From contig JARZZO010000002.1 in assembly GCA_030544215.1 (NCBI GenBank), positions 74,717,150-74,781,149 on the forward strand: a stretch of 64,000 nt of DNA. The letters run 5' to 3'. Origin of the DNA: Zantedeschia hybrid cultivar (lineage: Eukaryota > Streptophyta > Magnoliopsida > Alismatales > Araceae). A program made the position numbers and the translations under genes. Numbering within the stretch: the first letter of the stretch is position 1; every line of letters begins with the position of its first letter. Positions 14,200 through 26,199 of this stretch are shown here, piece after piece. Below the pieces are notes generated by a model, which was not told the DNA's origin, searched no databases, and saw nothing but the letters and a program-made list of their open reading frames with translations.

Positions 14200-14400
14200 A
14201 TCAAGATTCGTCGACTCGAAGAGTCAGACCGACTCGGATCTCTTATGATCCGGTACGAATTGGGTCGTGCCGACTCGTACGAGTTGCATGGTCAAATCGT
14301 ACAGACCCGATTGAGTCATGCCGACTCAAATTCGTCTTGATACGGCATAAATCGTTTGAGTCGGCACGAGTCGATCCGGTACGACAAACCCTTAGACTTT
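14200..14400. repeat. GACTCG/CGAGTC palindromic island
   Basis: Clustered words GACTCG, CGAGTC, GGTACGA and TCGTAC on both strands over about 190 bp, similar in style to the GGTACCGG islands at the window start. Probably a transposon subterminal region. No partner end is identified. Confidence 0.5.
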
Positions 14401-15880
14401 AGACAATGACCTCGGATGCCCCTTTTTTGGGTGTTTGTTAACTAACTAAGGAGTCACCAACCACAGCATGCAACTGGAGGCTAGCCACCAAATTAATGAC
14501 CAATAGAAGTTAACGATATTGGCCACTTGCAAGAGATAGGGTATCTACCTCACATCCCCCTGCACAGCCTAATATTGTATCATATGAGATGCCAACCTTT
14601 GCTTTACATCTCCAGTTCTTTATATGAGATCTAGTGACAACAATAGCCTCGACAAGCAGTCTACAAGTATTTGATCTTAATTTGGTCTGGAGGAGGCGAT
14701 GGCAACATGATAAAAACCTTTCCACCTGCTAGAGGAGGCAGACACAATGGATGGGTATATCAAATGATCCCTTCCAGTACTTGAGGGTCGCCAGGATACA
14801 ATTTCTTGTGGGCAAAATTGCCAAGGAGACTAATGCCCACAACCCATTTTTACGTCGACTTCACCTACCATTGGTCAAGAAAGTGATGGATCTTGGTGGC
14901 ATCCATAGTCAGGAACACCAACTACACGTTATCAATTGGAAAGTGGTCGTCCTTGGGCTAGAGAGAGAGAGAGGGGGGGGGGGGGAGTTTTGGTAAGAAT
15001 TGTTAAAAGCAGCTGGCGAAGCTCAGTAAGACTTGTTAAAAGCAGCTGGAAGTTTCGAGTTCAGACGAAACCCCACCTCCCCTTCCTCCCCGCAACTGCA
15101 AGTTTCGAGTTCAGTGGGGAAACGCTTGATGCAGGGGCATACTCTTTCCCTCTTCTTCTTCTACTAAAGGTTTTCTGTAGCTCTCTCTCTCTCCGGAGTA
15201 AGAAAACAAACGCTTGTGGGGATTTGGTGGATGAGGAACGAACCCCTCCCCACACAGCCTCACCGACCGTTCCACATCTGCCAATCGGAACACCCGGTCA
15301 GAAGTCTCCTGTTTCTGCAAATAATGATGAATAGGCTGAGCTTGCTAAATATTCATTAAGAACCGAATCACAATCCTTACTTATGTGAAAGATTACTTAT
15401 TTTGCTTAAAATGGAATCTATATCAAGTTCAATATCAAAAACACCTGTCATTTGAACTTTGATAATTATCGGCTAAATTTGGGCTACTCAAGGGTAATTA
15501 GAAGATATGCATACCTTCCGGTCGTAAGGACAAATGTGGGTGTTGGTCCTATCGGATATCCGGTTCTCCTCCACCTGGCCGCTCTCCTTGCATGTGCCGA
15601 GGGAACTACCAAAATCGGCACTAGATGGGTACATGGCGGGGCGCTGACCCGGAAAGGAACGCCTCTATCTGTGTGTGCCCTCGTACGCCAACTGGTCAAG
15701 ATGGGATGCCCAACCCGGATATTGGGCCCCCCACCAGGCCCACATCTCGGGTCCAGGCTAAACTAAAATTTTCCCAACGGCTTTTTTTTTGTTTTAAAAA
15801 TAATTGGTTACTTCGCGTTGTGCCTCGCCGATGCCCTTTCCGCGTATGACAAGAGGTAGAGGAGGAGGGTGGACGCGCGT
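14401..15880. other. Upstream intergenic DNA of the GT8 gene
   Basis: Contains a short GA and G run near 14960-14985 and scattered GC-rich segments (15500-15760). The open frames overlap in several phases and show no domain, so no gene is called. Confidence 0.5.
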
Positions 15881-16056
15881 TGCGCCCCCTTCTATTCTTT
15901 TCTTTCTCCTCTTTATTTGCCCACCACCAGCCCACTTCTCTCTCTCCTTTACTCTCTTTCTCTCTAATATCTTCTGTTCTACATCTCCCGGTCTCTCTCT
16001 GTCTACTTTACCTTGCGAGCCCAGCAGCAGCCCGGCCGCCGGCACCGTGCGCACCC

Positions 16057-16199
16057 ATGGGTAGCAGGAGGGTCGACCGGCGGCCGGCATGTTCAGCGGC
16101 AGAGTTCCCTGTATAGGATCTGTGGAGCTGATCGGAGAGAGTGAAACAGAGCCGGTGTCGCAGACCCAGTGCCTGTTGTTAGGATTCCTGGAGCTCTGA
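16057..16199 (+). promoter_or_regulatory. Two overlapping upstream ORFs in the GT8 leader
   Basis: If transcription starts in the CT-rich leader (15890-16020), two ATG-initiated uORFs precede the main start: 16057-16116 (19 codons plus stop) and 16089-16199 (36 codons plus stop), overlapping in different frames. The second stops 84 bases before the main ATG at 16284. Transcript start is not known, so their presence in the mRNA is inferred. Confidence 0.4.
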
Positions 16200-16283
16200 C
16201 GCTGTTTGGAGTCTTGGGCTCCTCTTTTTGGGGAGTAGCAGGAGGAGGAAGAAGCCGATCCCTTCTGCGTTGGGCTGCTTGGG

Positions 16284-16630
16284 ATGGCGGTCGGGAGGTG
16301 GATCTGGCGGCGGGAGCGCGTGGGAGCGTTGCTGGCGGTGGCTGTGCTGTTGCTCGCGTTGGAGGTGAAGGCGGCGGCGGCCACGGCGGTGGCGACGACG
16401 GCGGGGAAGGGGGCGACGGAGATGGCGGGGGAGGGGGAGGGGGAGGGGAGGAGGGCGCCGCGGAGGCGTCACGCATACGCGGCGATGATGTACATGGGGA
16501 CGCCCAGGGACTACGAGTTCTACGTGGCGACGCGGGTGATGTTGAGGTCGCTCGCCAAGCTCCAGGCCAACGCCGATCTCGTTGTCATCGCGTCCGTGGA
16601 CGTCCCCGCACGCTGGCAGCAGGCCCTGTA

Positions 16631-16663
<33 letters not shown>

Positions 16664-19600
16664 ATACAGCCTCCGCCGGAGCTTGGGTTCCTGTTCCAAG
16701 CCCCATTCGCCCTCGTGATTCTCGTGGAATCTTCCACTTTGGGCAGGCGCATCGCATGTACTTGGCTCATTAGTCTTACTACACCAGAATAGATGGGTCC
16801 CCTCCCAAACTCTTCAAACGTGCCTCTTTCTCTCCCTCTGCAAGTACTCGTTTTTCTTCCGAGATCTAGATCTTGTCTTTATCTTACCAAAAGTCTCCAC
16901 ACCGATCTCAGGATCGGTGCTCGACATGCTATCCAGTTGTTTTGACCCCCCAGCAGAGGACTCCGTCTCCTTAAATCACACACGACGATCCTATTCGCAA
17001 GGGACAGGAAGCAGAAGGAGATCTGCTTTGCTTGGCGGGTGTTCTAGTCCTACGGCACTGATGGGATTACCCCTTCGCTGGTCGTGGCAGCGGGGCCCGA
17101 GTGGGCACCCGGAAGAATCAGATTCAGATCGATGTTTCTGTTCCCATCAGAGGCCTGTTCAGAGGGAGCCAGGGAAGGGGGCGCCCTCTTCTGTCTTTGC
17201 TCTGAATTGTTCAGACGTTTTGGGACGGTGGCACTGTGGGCAGAACTTTCCCATCTGGGTTCCTTGCTTCCTGTGCCTCTGCTGTGTGCTGTCCATTTCG
17301 CGTCGTGGCTGACCGGAAAGACAAACCGGGCCGGCGCTTCCCAGTTGTGGACGTAAACTACAGAACTTTGGTTTTTTGGCTCGGTCCGCTTTGATGGCGA
17401 AGCGCCCAACCCCTTTGTTTGAGGGAAAAGTCAAATCCGGGACGTCTTCTTTCGCCGACTGCGGCTTCGGAAGGGTCGCTTGGTTGGATGCAACTTATGA
17501 AATTTGTTTTTTAAGTTAGAATATTATATATTTTTTAATTTATTGTTTATGGATATGTATTTTATAAATTGTATTGGGTTTCTTTCTCGTGATTCGTGAA
17601 CCCAATTATGTCAATTATAAACTCGGTTTAGGTGGAATAATGGGGAGGGAGACGTGTTGACCGCAAGAGATCGTATCGTGTGTTGTAAAATATTATATGA
17701 TGGTGAACTGTCTTATAGTATTTTTATGTTTAGAACACTACAAATTGTTGTTAATTAAGTCTTAGAATCCTCTTCATCGCGGCGTATCACGTTCCCTTTT
17801 TATTTTCAATTTTCCGTCAAAAGCTATCAAGAAGTAAAACCTGAGATCTTGGCTTCTCCCGTGATTCAAACACAGCACTCCACGTTTTAGAATTGGGATA
17901 GTTACATGTTTAATCACTCTTGTATGTTAAATCTCGAATGTGCCATGCTCGCTTGCATATTATCTTACATACCATCTTAGCATATCCATTGTTTCAAGAT
18001 TGTGATGGAGATGGCAAATTTGATATGTAGAAACGTTTCATATGTGCCACTGAAATGGCCTACTTGATAGGCCTTATTTAGTAGAGTATATAAGATAAAT
18101 ATGTAAGTAAGCATGACATTTTTGAAATTTGACATATCAGAGCGGTTAATATGAAATTATCCTTAAAAAGTATCATATGAGTCTACACCAGTAATTTAGA
18201 TTATTCCAAATGCGTGAAAAACCCTGTTACATAATTTAAAGTGCTTCAAACATAAGAAAACATATCATTTTACGATATTTTACAGACAAATTTATAATTC
18301 TAACATTGAATGTGGTTAAGCAAGACCCTACAGAAACCGCGTTAATTTACCCACCAGTGAACTCTTGTTTCATTCACGGCCATGCAACATCTGAAAAGTC
18401 TATTGTTGTGCGAGCATGGGGGAAGATCATCCTGATTCCTGAGAATGCTTTCTTTCTGAATTCTAGGACAGGATTAACTGTTTGAAGGATATGACAATCT
18501 TCTTCAAATTCCAAAAGCTCATCCCACTCTGTTCATGGGTATGTACAGGAAAGAGGAGGATGGTGTGAAGGTGGTGACAGTGGAGAACCTGAGGAACCCA
18601 TACGAGAACCAGGGCAACTTCAACCGCAGGTTCAAGTTGACGCTGAACAAGCTCTATGCATGGAGCCTTGTGGATTACGACCGCGTTGTGATGCTGGACT
18701 CCGACAACATCTTCCTCCAAAGAACTGACGAGCTCTTCCAGTGCGGCCAGTTCTGTGCCGTCTTCATCAACCCATGCATCTTCCACACTGGCCTCTTTGT
18801 TCTACAGGTGCACCCTCCACCACAGTCCCTTCATGTGGCCCAGCAAGTTTGATTTACTTGGGTTTGCTTCTGCGCCCTCAGAATTTTGCGGGCCCAGGTT
18901 CTTTCTGGTTATAGATTAGGTTGGTAATGATGCACATATATAACCTAGTACTCTACACCGGGAACTATAAATTTGGCCTCACATATATGCTGCTGTTAGA
19001 GATTTGGGTTCTATCTCCTGCATCTGCCTCCTGTTTAATCTGAGAAGCCCATGAATTATAGTTCTAATGTTGCTCTATTGCTGGTTTGAATATTATTAGC
19101 CTACACTGGTCTCATCAGATTTGGTTTTTGCTGTTCAATCCGTTATTGCTCCATAGAGGCTGCTTTGGGTTATTGCTGTTGTAGTTTCATGCCCAGAATT
19201 CAGTATCAATGAAGTGGAACATATAAGATACTGTGTTTCCCTTGCCTAGCTGACCGGTTGATCCATTGAAGATCACCACTCGTCCATGTTCCCTTAACCA
19301 GAGTTTAACCAGTCAGCTAGCCAGAGATTAACCAGTCCTGGAAAGATTAAATGACTCCAAGTTCAGGCAGAGCAATCTCATTATGGTCTCTGTCCAACAT
19401 CTGTCTAGTCTGATAGCATAAACTTGCTGTAAAGTAGTCCAGCCATGATTATGGTGATGATGTATGAACTGAACAATTGCCTCTGGGTTACTAAGTTACC
19501 TGATTCTGTGTGTTTCATTGTGGTCCTGCAGCCATCCAATGAAGTGTTCAAGAACATGCTTCATGAACTGGAAATTGGCAGGGAGAACCCGGACGGCGCA

Positions 19601-20730
19601 GACCAGGGCTTCCTTGCAAGCTACTTCCCTGACTTGCTCGACCGCCCAATGTTCCATCCACCCACAAATGGCTCCACGCTCGATGGCACCTACCGCCTTC
19701 CCCTGGGCTACCAGATGGACGCTTCCTACTACTGTAAGTGAAACATCACAACTCTAGAACTTCCCCATTAAAAACAGACCCTCCTGCCTTACTAGATGCA
19801 GAATCTCGAACAATTTTGTTAATAAAGGATTTCCTCATCTGTTGAGCTTTGAACTAAACCTTTGAAAATTCAGATCAATCATGTTTAAACGTTTGAAATT
19901 CAGATTTGAAGCTTCGATGGAGCATTCCCTGTGGGCCTAACAGTGTCATCACATTCCCCAGTGTACCATGGTTGAAACCATGGTACTGGTGGTCTTGGCC
20001 AGTCCTGCCACTGGGCCTCTCATGGCATGAGCAACGCCTGAATACAATTGGGTAAGCCGGAAGCAACTCAAAAATCCACTTAAAACATCAAAGGGTGCCA
20101 CTGTACTTGCTTTCGTGATCACACTGAGCACACATGAACGATGCAAGCTGCTGAGATTGGGTATCTGAACAGTTCATTCAAAACAGGTATGGAGCGGAGG
20201 TGCCCGTGATACTGATCCAGTCGCTGATGTACATGGTAATCATGGCGGTGACTCGGCTGGCGCGGCCGAGCCTCTCGAAGCTGTGCTACAACCGGCGGTC
20301 GGAGAAGAACTTCACCTTCCTGCTCACCCTGCTGAAGGTTGTGGCCGTGTGGTCCATTCTAGCTGCCTACACCCTCCCATTCTTCCTCGTCCCCCGCACG
20401 GTGCACCCGCTGCTTGGCTGGTCCCTCTACTTGCTCGGCTCCTTCGCGCTGGCCTCCGTTGTAATCAATGCCCTGCTGCTGCCGACTTTTGCTGTCCTCA
20501 CTCCATGGGCGGGCATTGCGGGCACGCTGGCAGTGATGGCCTTCCCCTGGTACATTGATGGCGTCATGCGGGCGCTGGCAGTGTTCGCCTATGCCTTCTG
20601 TGCAGCACCAGTTGTGTGGGCGGCCATGGTGAAGGTGATGGGCTCGTTGCAGGTGCTGATAGAACGAGAAGCCTACTTCCCGAGACTAGGAGAGTCTGCA
20701 CAGCCACCTGAGTTCAGCAAACTCTATTGA
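16284..20730 (+). CDS. PGSIP7/8: PGSIP7/8-type GT8 membrane glycosyltransferase
   Basis: Five exons join in frame: 16284-16627, 18549-18807, 19532-19733, 19904-20051 and 20187-20730 (1497 bases, 498 residues plus stop), all with GT..AG introns. An N-terminal hydrophobic anchor (residues 12-28) precedes an Ala/Gly/Glu-rich linker. The GT8 domain starts at HAYAAMMYMGTPRDYEFYVA (63-82) and includes VVMLDSDN with the metal-binding DxD (D165, D167), CIFHTGLFVLQ, DGADQGF and RLPLGYQMDASYYYLKLRW. The WLKPWYWWSWPVLPLGLSWH block is typical of this plant clade. Exon 5 (319-498) holds about five hydrophobic helices and ends in LGESAQPPEFSKLY. The length fits Arabidopsis PGSIP7/8 (about 495). The family transfers sugars from UDP-sugars in the Golgi, and PGSIP6 glucuronosylates inositol phosphorylceramide. 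The acceptor of the PGSIP7/8 branch is not established. No lesion is seen; the gene looks functional. Confidence 0.95.
16630..16662 (+). repeat. (CT)n tract at the 5' splice site of GT8 intron 1
   Basis: Intron 1 begins GTACGTT at 16628 and runs straight into about 14 CT units. This is a length-variable microsatellite within about 6 bases of the donor site. Confidence 0.9.
17895..18164. mobile_element. MITE with ~75-bp imperfect TIRs in GT8 intron 1
   Basis: The left end (GGGATAGTTACATGTTTAA, then TGTATGTTAAATCTC, then GCCATGCTCGCTTGCATATT) is mirrored by the reverse complement of the right end (AGGATAATTTCATATTAAC, then TGATATGTCAAATTTC, then GTCATGCTTACTTACATATT). There is no coding sequence. 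A partial relative lies at 4324-4540. It sits inside intron 1 and away from the splice sites. Confidence 0.75.
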
Positions 20731-22400
20731 GCAGTACAGTGGCCAAGGAGGGTTTCATGGTAAAGGATTGCATCCAGCATCCCCGTTGGTTGATGCGTTC
20801 ACAGCCAAAGATCAAATGGTATGATGATTATGTGAATGTGGCTGTGCATTTTGGTGATTGTTGTCGATTAATTCCCATTCGTTTTGATCGTTCAGGCCTC
20901 CCCTTGCATCGTTTGATCGAAGAAGTTCACATGTACACAGTTCAAAGAGGCCCAATATAGACTTGGGTTTGACTCGGGGTTTACTTGTGCAGACCCATCC
21001 ATACACTGGGATTTTTCCTTTTTTTTTTTTTTGGTCTACCTTTTTGTTTGTTGTTTGAAGCAGCACCTAGGGCTATTTCAGGTTGGGGCAGCATGGAGCT
21101 GATCTGACGAGCGCGGACCCACAGAGGTGAGCGGGGCCAAGCTGATTAGCTCAATGGGCCTTTTTCGGCCGAAAAGGGCTCATACCTGTGCTACCACCAG
21201 CCCATTTTAGATTAGTTACAGTCTTACAGACAGATTGTGTCGCAGTATGATCACATTTTTTTTAATTTTCTTTTCCAACAGTGTTCTAACAATGACCGTA
21301 TGTCTCTAAGCAATGTCACCAAGTCGGGATTCGGGGAAAGATAACTCTAAAAACTTTGCGAAAAAATTGTGAAAGGTAAGTTAACTTTTAACATATAAAA
21401 TATAATATAAAAAATTAAGAATACATATTATAAAGATGAGAGTTTCTTTTATAAAGGTATGTTTTTCTTGAAAAATATGTGATTATGAAGATTTTAAAGA
21501 TTCTTTCAATAATTCAAGATTGTTTGCGAAAAATATGTTAAGATGAAAAGGTGTGATTAAATAGTGATTTTTTTTAATAAATTGCAGATTATGTTACACT
21601 GATTCTAAGGCCGAAGTCGGATTATACTAAACTTAGAAAGAAAAAATAGAACTCAAAATCTGAGCCATCCAACCGATGAAGTAATCAACGAGTGATGATT
21701 GGATGGCTTAAAAAAGGATGTCTTGATCTGATCCAATGGCTCAGGCCGAGATTGCATGGCTGTGTGACTGGAGATGCTGGAGCAAGTATATCTCTTGGCA
21801 GAGATGTTTAATGCTTGCTGTAATTGTTGGGGGGGGGGGGGTTCTTTTTTTTGGTCAATAACTCAGTGATTTGGGAGATAGTTCCCAGCTCCAGAGAGCT
21901 AGGATCGACCTGGCCCAGAGGCCAGAGCCTATGATTTTTTCTTAAAGAAGTTTTTAGGGTTGCCTCCATTAACCATTGACGAACGTCCCTACGACTTTCT
22001 ACATTTTTTTAAACGTCTCTTCATTAAAATATCTTATGATTACACAGGGAGTTCTCATCTGTCCGTAGCTGGAAGTCATTATCTTATGATTGCCTGATTT
22101 ATTGGTGGAGGTAATCTTCCTGGACCGTATAGTTTTCGGAAATTATTGCGGCAAAGTCGAAGTGTGTGACTATTCAAAAATCTAATAAAGATATTAGATC
22201 TAGATGGACTATTAGCGTCTATTAAAAGATGTCTGCATTATCTATAAGTGATTGAGCGACAACCATTTTACAATTAACAATTGAAGCCAATAAGCAATTC
22301 CAACACACAATGCCTAGATTATGCAACAACCATTTTGCAATTAACAATCAATCCCGTTGGGCAATTCTGACACACAATTCCTAGATTATGCCTTATTATT
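20731..22400. other. GT8 3' flank and intergenic DNA
   Basis: The probable 3' UTR follows the stop at 20730 (extent not fixed). Beyond it lie AT-rich DNA, a 13-G run near 21828 and a 67-bp diverged tandem duplication (AACCATTTTRCAATTAACAA at 22261 and 22328). No gene seen. Confidence 0.5.
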
Positions 22401-22429
22401 ATAATACTCAAACAACACGGGTTAAAAGA

Positions 22430-23200
22430 AAATGTTTGGTCTGATAACATATATGCCGCAGGCCAATGGTTCTGTCGTGTCTTCGAATCCTACAGGACCA
22501 GGCCCAACTTGGCCGTCGCCACGCGGGACTGGATTGTGGGCTTGGCCCAAACGAAGCAAAGAGCAAGGTTCTGCAAAATCCAAAGAAGCTCGTTAGAAGA
22601 GACCCCCCGGTGTGACCGAGGGCTTCCTCCTCTGACGCTCAAGTTAATACAATGCCCTTTCTTTTTGTCAATAGAAAATCCTGCTTACCTTAATGTCATG
22701 CGGAGTTTTTATAGCCGTCGTGGAGGGGAAGTTGTAGCCAAGTGTCATCGGTACTTGGCCAAGTGTCACTTGCGTCCGCCAAGTAAACTGCAAAACGTGA
22801 AGAGAAAGATGGGACCCTGTGGGATCCCGAGGTCTTTCTGTTATATGAGGCGGCTAATCTTTGCCGCGGGATGGTTCTCCTCAGGCCGCACTGAGGGGAT
22901 ACTATCTAAAGTAGATGCGGACGCGTGCCGAAGTTTCTCTACCCGTCGGAAATGCTCCTGAGCTTCTTTTTATGTAACTTCTACATCCTTAATGGGCTCT
23001 TGTCGTTTTACATCATTACATAGGCCCCCACTTTAGCTCTCGGCCAAGAGTCATCTTCGGCTCGGGTGCCGAAGTTCTGACGTCTTTTTGACGGTTATGA
23101 TGGGGAAGATGTAATATAGCCCCACTTTTGGTCAATTTTGACATTTTGGACTGTCCGAGGTTCTAAACCCTGCTAGGAACTCACCTCAAAATGTCATCCT
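22430..23200 (+). mobile_element. Possible Ty3/gypsy LTR-type region
   Basis: GC-rich, repeat-like DNA (GACCCCCCGGTGTGACCGAG, CTCCTCTGACGCTCAAGTTA, GGCCCCCACTTTAGCTCT) directly upstream of the gypsy-type coding remnant and on the same strand. The wording resembles plant Tat-lineage LTRs as I know them. LTR borders and target duplications are not visible to me, so the boundaries are approximate. Confidence 0.35.
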
Positions 23201-23999
23201 CTTGTCGACGCATGGTCTTCTTTCTAACTATTTATAAGCGGAAGCAGCAAGTTAGGAAGGAGCAACCATCTATGGCGTTTCCTGCGGATCGCCCGAGTCC
23301 ATCGTCCGATTGTGTTGCTTGGACTTACCCTTACGAAGAGAGTCCCTAGATGTGGTCCAGACTGCTGTTTGGCCCTGGAGTGGAAGGGATATGGCCCTAT
23401 GCAAGCGGGCTCGTCTACCGCAGTGATCTGGAAGGTGGATTTGGAGCCTGAGTCCCATCCCCTCTTTTCCCAGTGAGCGTGGTGGTCCTTGGTTTGCCTT
23501 TCCTCTCCTACACTCTCTTCTCTTGGGGCCTTCCGCTGGGGTGACCTATGGCTACTCATGGAGATCATTTTCGTTGCCTTTCTCGGGTTACACTCCGGCG
23601 TGGCTCCCTCTGGAGGGAAGTCCAGTGGGTCCAAAGGTAAGCAGACTGTCTCTCAGGATGGGGCTACCTCCAATAGACAAAGAACCTCATGGAGATGAGC
23701 GGGTCTCGCCTTTGGAGAGGGTGGAAGAGGAGGAGGACGTCGAGAGGCTTCTCTCGCTTTCGGCCGAGTGGAATTACACTGTTGATTCTGGGGCTTGGCT
23801 ATTCCGTCCCAAGGTGACACACCCGAGCAAGTCACCCAAGGAGGCGAAGGGTGCCCTTAGTGTAGGTTCTTCCAACCCACTTTGTAAAGTTTCCTTTTTA
23901 AGTTTTTCAAGCTGATAATTTTGTTCTCCATGCCTTCCTATGTAATATAAACTAAAATAGTGAATGGAAAAGGCAGAATTTTGTAAAAATACTTACTTG

Positions 24000-25200
24000 T
24001 GTCATAATGATGCCTTTGTCAAACTCGAGACGTGTTAAATGACCGGAAGGTCATATCTTCCTGCATTTCGAAGGATGCATCTTTATGACGCTTTGACGAT
24101 TGCGTCCCTAGGTTCCCGTCGGTCTTGTCTTATTAATGCCTCGAGACCTGAAAGGTTTGTTTGCATCAAAACCTTAGGGCGGAAGAGTAACAGAACAACA
24201 CAGCGTGTGCCTTCTTCGCTTCACTCAGGGGTTTCTTAGAAGGTGCCTGCCATCCCCGGGTAAGCTCCTCTTTCATGTTTTTTTCCTTCGGGTTTTCATA
24301 GAACAAGGGTCTCCTCTTCCTCTTTCTCTTCCCCCGAGTCTTCTTTTTCCTCCAATTTTTCTTCTTCCGGCCTACCGCATGTGGTGAGCGTTCACCCTGC
24401 TCATCGCGGCAATGGTCGTGCTCGTCTGGTTGCCCAGGCATCTTCTTCTTCATTTCACCCTCAACCCATCTCGAGCAATGACTCCCGTTGTTCCTTATCG
24501 AGGGCGAGGGTTGCATCTTTACTTTCTGAGTATCGGGTTCCTCCTAAATTCTGTCGTTTCTTGTAGCCAGGCCCTAATCAGCAATGCAATACCGTTGTTC
24601 CTAACGCTTTTGCTATGTACTCTAATATGTTTGAAGCGGGATTCCGTTTTCCCATCCCCACTTTCATCCATGAACTTTTGATAGATTTTGACTTGGCCCC
24701 TGGTCAATTTCTCCCGAACAGTTGGCGGTCCATCATTCTCTACATGATCGTTAGCAGAAAGTTGAACCTCCCGTTAGATGTCAGGGGTTTTTGGTATCTG
24801 TTCATGTTGCAGTCCATGCCAAAGGTGGGCCTTGATTTTTACTACCTTAAGTCTAGCCCATTTGATTTTTACTATCTTAAGTCTAGCACGCATCGCCTGT
24901 TTCTTCATTTTTCAAAAAATCAGTATCGAATAATAGGGAACCAAAATTCCATTTTTTTCTTTGTCGCTCACCCCGAAGGGTTGACCAATCCTTGGCCCTT
25001 CCGTACCAGCTTCAACTTTTACCCGATTTCGGACCTTATGTTTCCTATTATTCCGCTTCAATGAAGTGATCTCCAATACATCTATCCTCGAAATCTTGTT
25101 TACCAAGCCAAGAAGGAGATTCCTGATGAATTCCTGGTCTCATATGGATGGAGCCTGGCCATAGCCGATGAGTCATTTGAGTAGGGTTTCTCCTTTGGCT
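24000..25200 (+). pseudogene. Ty3/gypsy-associated 'putative gypsy type transposon' domain remnant
   Basis: The plus-frame translation (24615-25064) reads MFEAGFRFPIPTFIHELLID, LAPGQFLPNSWRSIILYMIV and DVRGFWYLFMLQSMPK. This matches the pattern of the plant domain called putative gypsy type transposon (PF04195), found in the 5' part of Tat-like elements. Upstream, near 24540, a frame with YRVPPKF continues into it, but a stop intervenes. A 32-bp internal duplication (GATTTTTACTAYCTTAAGTC at 24834 and 24866) inserts repeated residues. Pol is not present, so this is a broken fragment. Confidence 0.6.
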
Positions 25201-25726
25201 TCCTCGAATTTATACCTAAGGCTTAATACCTGTAGACACCCGGAGGGTGGCCTTCTTCTCACTCCCTTCCTCTGTTCAGCGTACAACATGGGCTATATAG
25301 TGAGAAATTAGAGTGTGATTGCCATGAGCAATACCTTAAATTCAGGTGCTCCGCAAGATGAAGAGGTTGATCGCGATGTGTTGGAGCGGAGGATAGTGGG
25401 TTCCTCTTCTCTGCCTTCAGCTGGCCGGGGCTAGAGAACTCGGTTGTCCGCGCGCAAATAATGGTAAGAGCCGCTAAGAAAAGAAAACAAGCAAACAGAA
25501 GAAAAGAATCCGATTAAAACTGCAAGATGTAGAATCTATTCATGCATGTATTAAATAAATTAAAAAATTAGAAGGGGATGCACTGAATTGGTGATTGGGG
25601 AGGGAAAGTGACTATGCACTATGGCCACCCACCACCCATTTTTTTTAAGGAAACCTCTGTTGGTTGGAATGGGTGCTAAATCATCTTAGGATGAATGCAT
25701 GCAAAAAAGGAAAAAGGGAATGTGAG

Positions 25727-26015
25727 TGTGTGACACAATGAAAAGGTGAATATGATGTGGTAAAAGAAGGGTTGAGGGATGGATAAAGTGGAGAATGCGG
25801 TAAAAGCGTAAAAGAGGGAAAGAGTTAGAAGAACAAGCCTATGGTGGGAAAGATTTCTTTTCCAGTCTTCTTATGTGTGACACAATGAAAAGGTGAATAT
25901 GATGTGGTAAAAGAAGGGTTGCGGGATGGATAAAGCGGAGAATACAGTAAAAGAGGGAAAGAGTTAGAAGAACAAGCCTATGGTGGGGAAAGATTTCTTT
26001 TCCAGTCTTCCTATC
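25727..26015. repeat. 147-bp tandem duplication
   Basis: TGTGTGACACAATGAAAAGG starts at 25727 and at 25874. The copies are almost identical through GATTTCTTTTCCAGTCTTC, with a small indel near GCGTAAAAG. Confidence 0.92.
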
Positions 26016-26199
26016 TCTCCGGCACTGCCAAATCCTCTGTTCTGACTTGCCAATTTCTGTCCAAAACCTCTCCCCAACCAACCTCCCAACCTCTTCCTCC
26101 AAGAGGAGTAAGAAGGTTTAAATAGAAGGCCAAAAATTAAGAAAAATTAGGAGTTTAAATCCCCGTTAATCATCAAGAACAATAGGAATTAGTCAAGAA

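Noticed and set aside
14936..15334. 132-codon plus frame and opposing minus frames upstream of GT8
   Set aside because: Overlapping frames in GA- and CT-rich DNA with no family features.
16093..16792. Long open frames on both strands over GT8 exon 1 (127-207 codons)
   Set aside because: They are shadow frames of a GC-rich exon. Only the 16284 frame continues across splice sites into the conserved GT8 domain.
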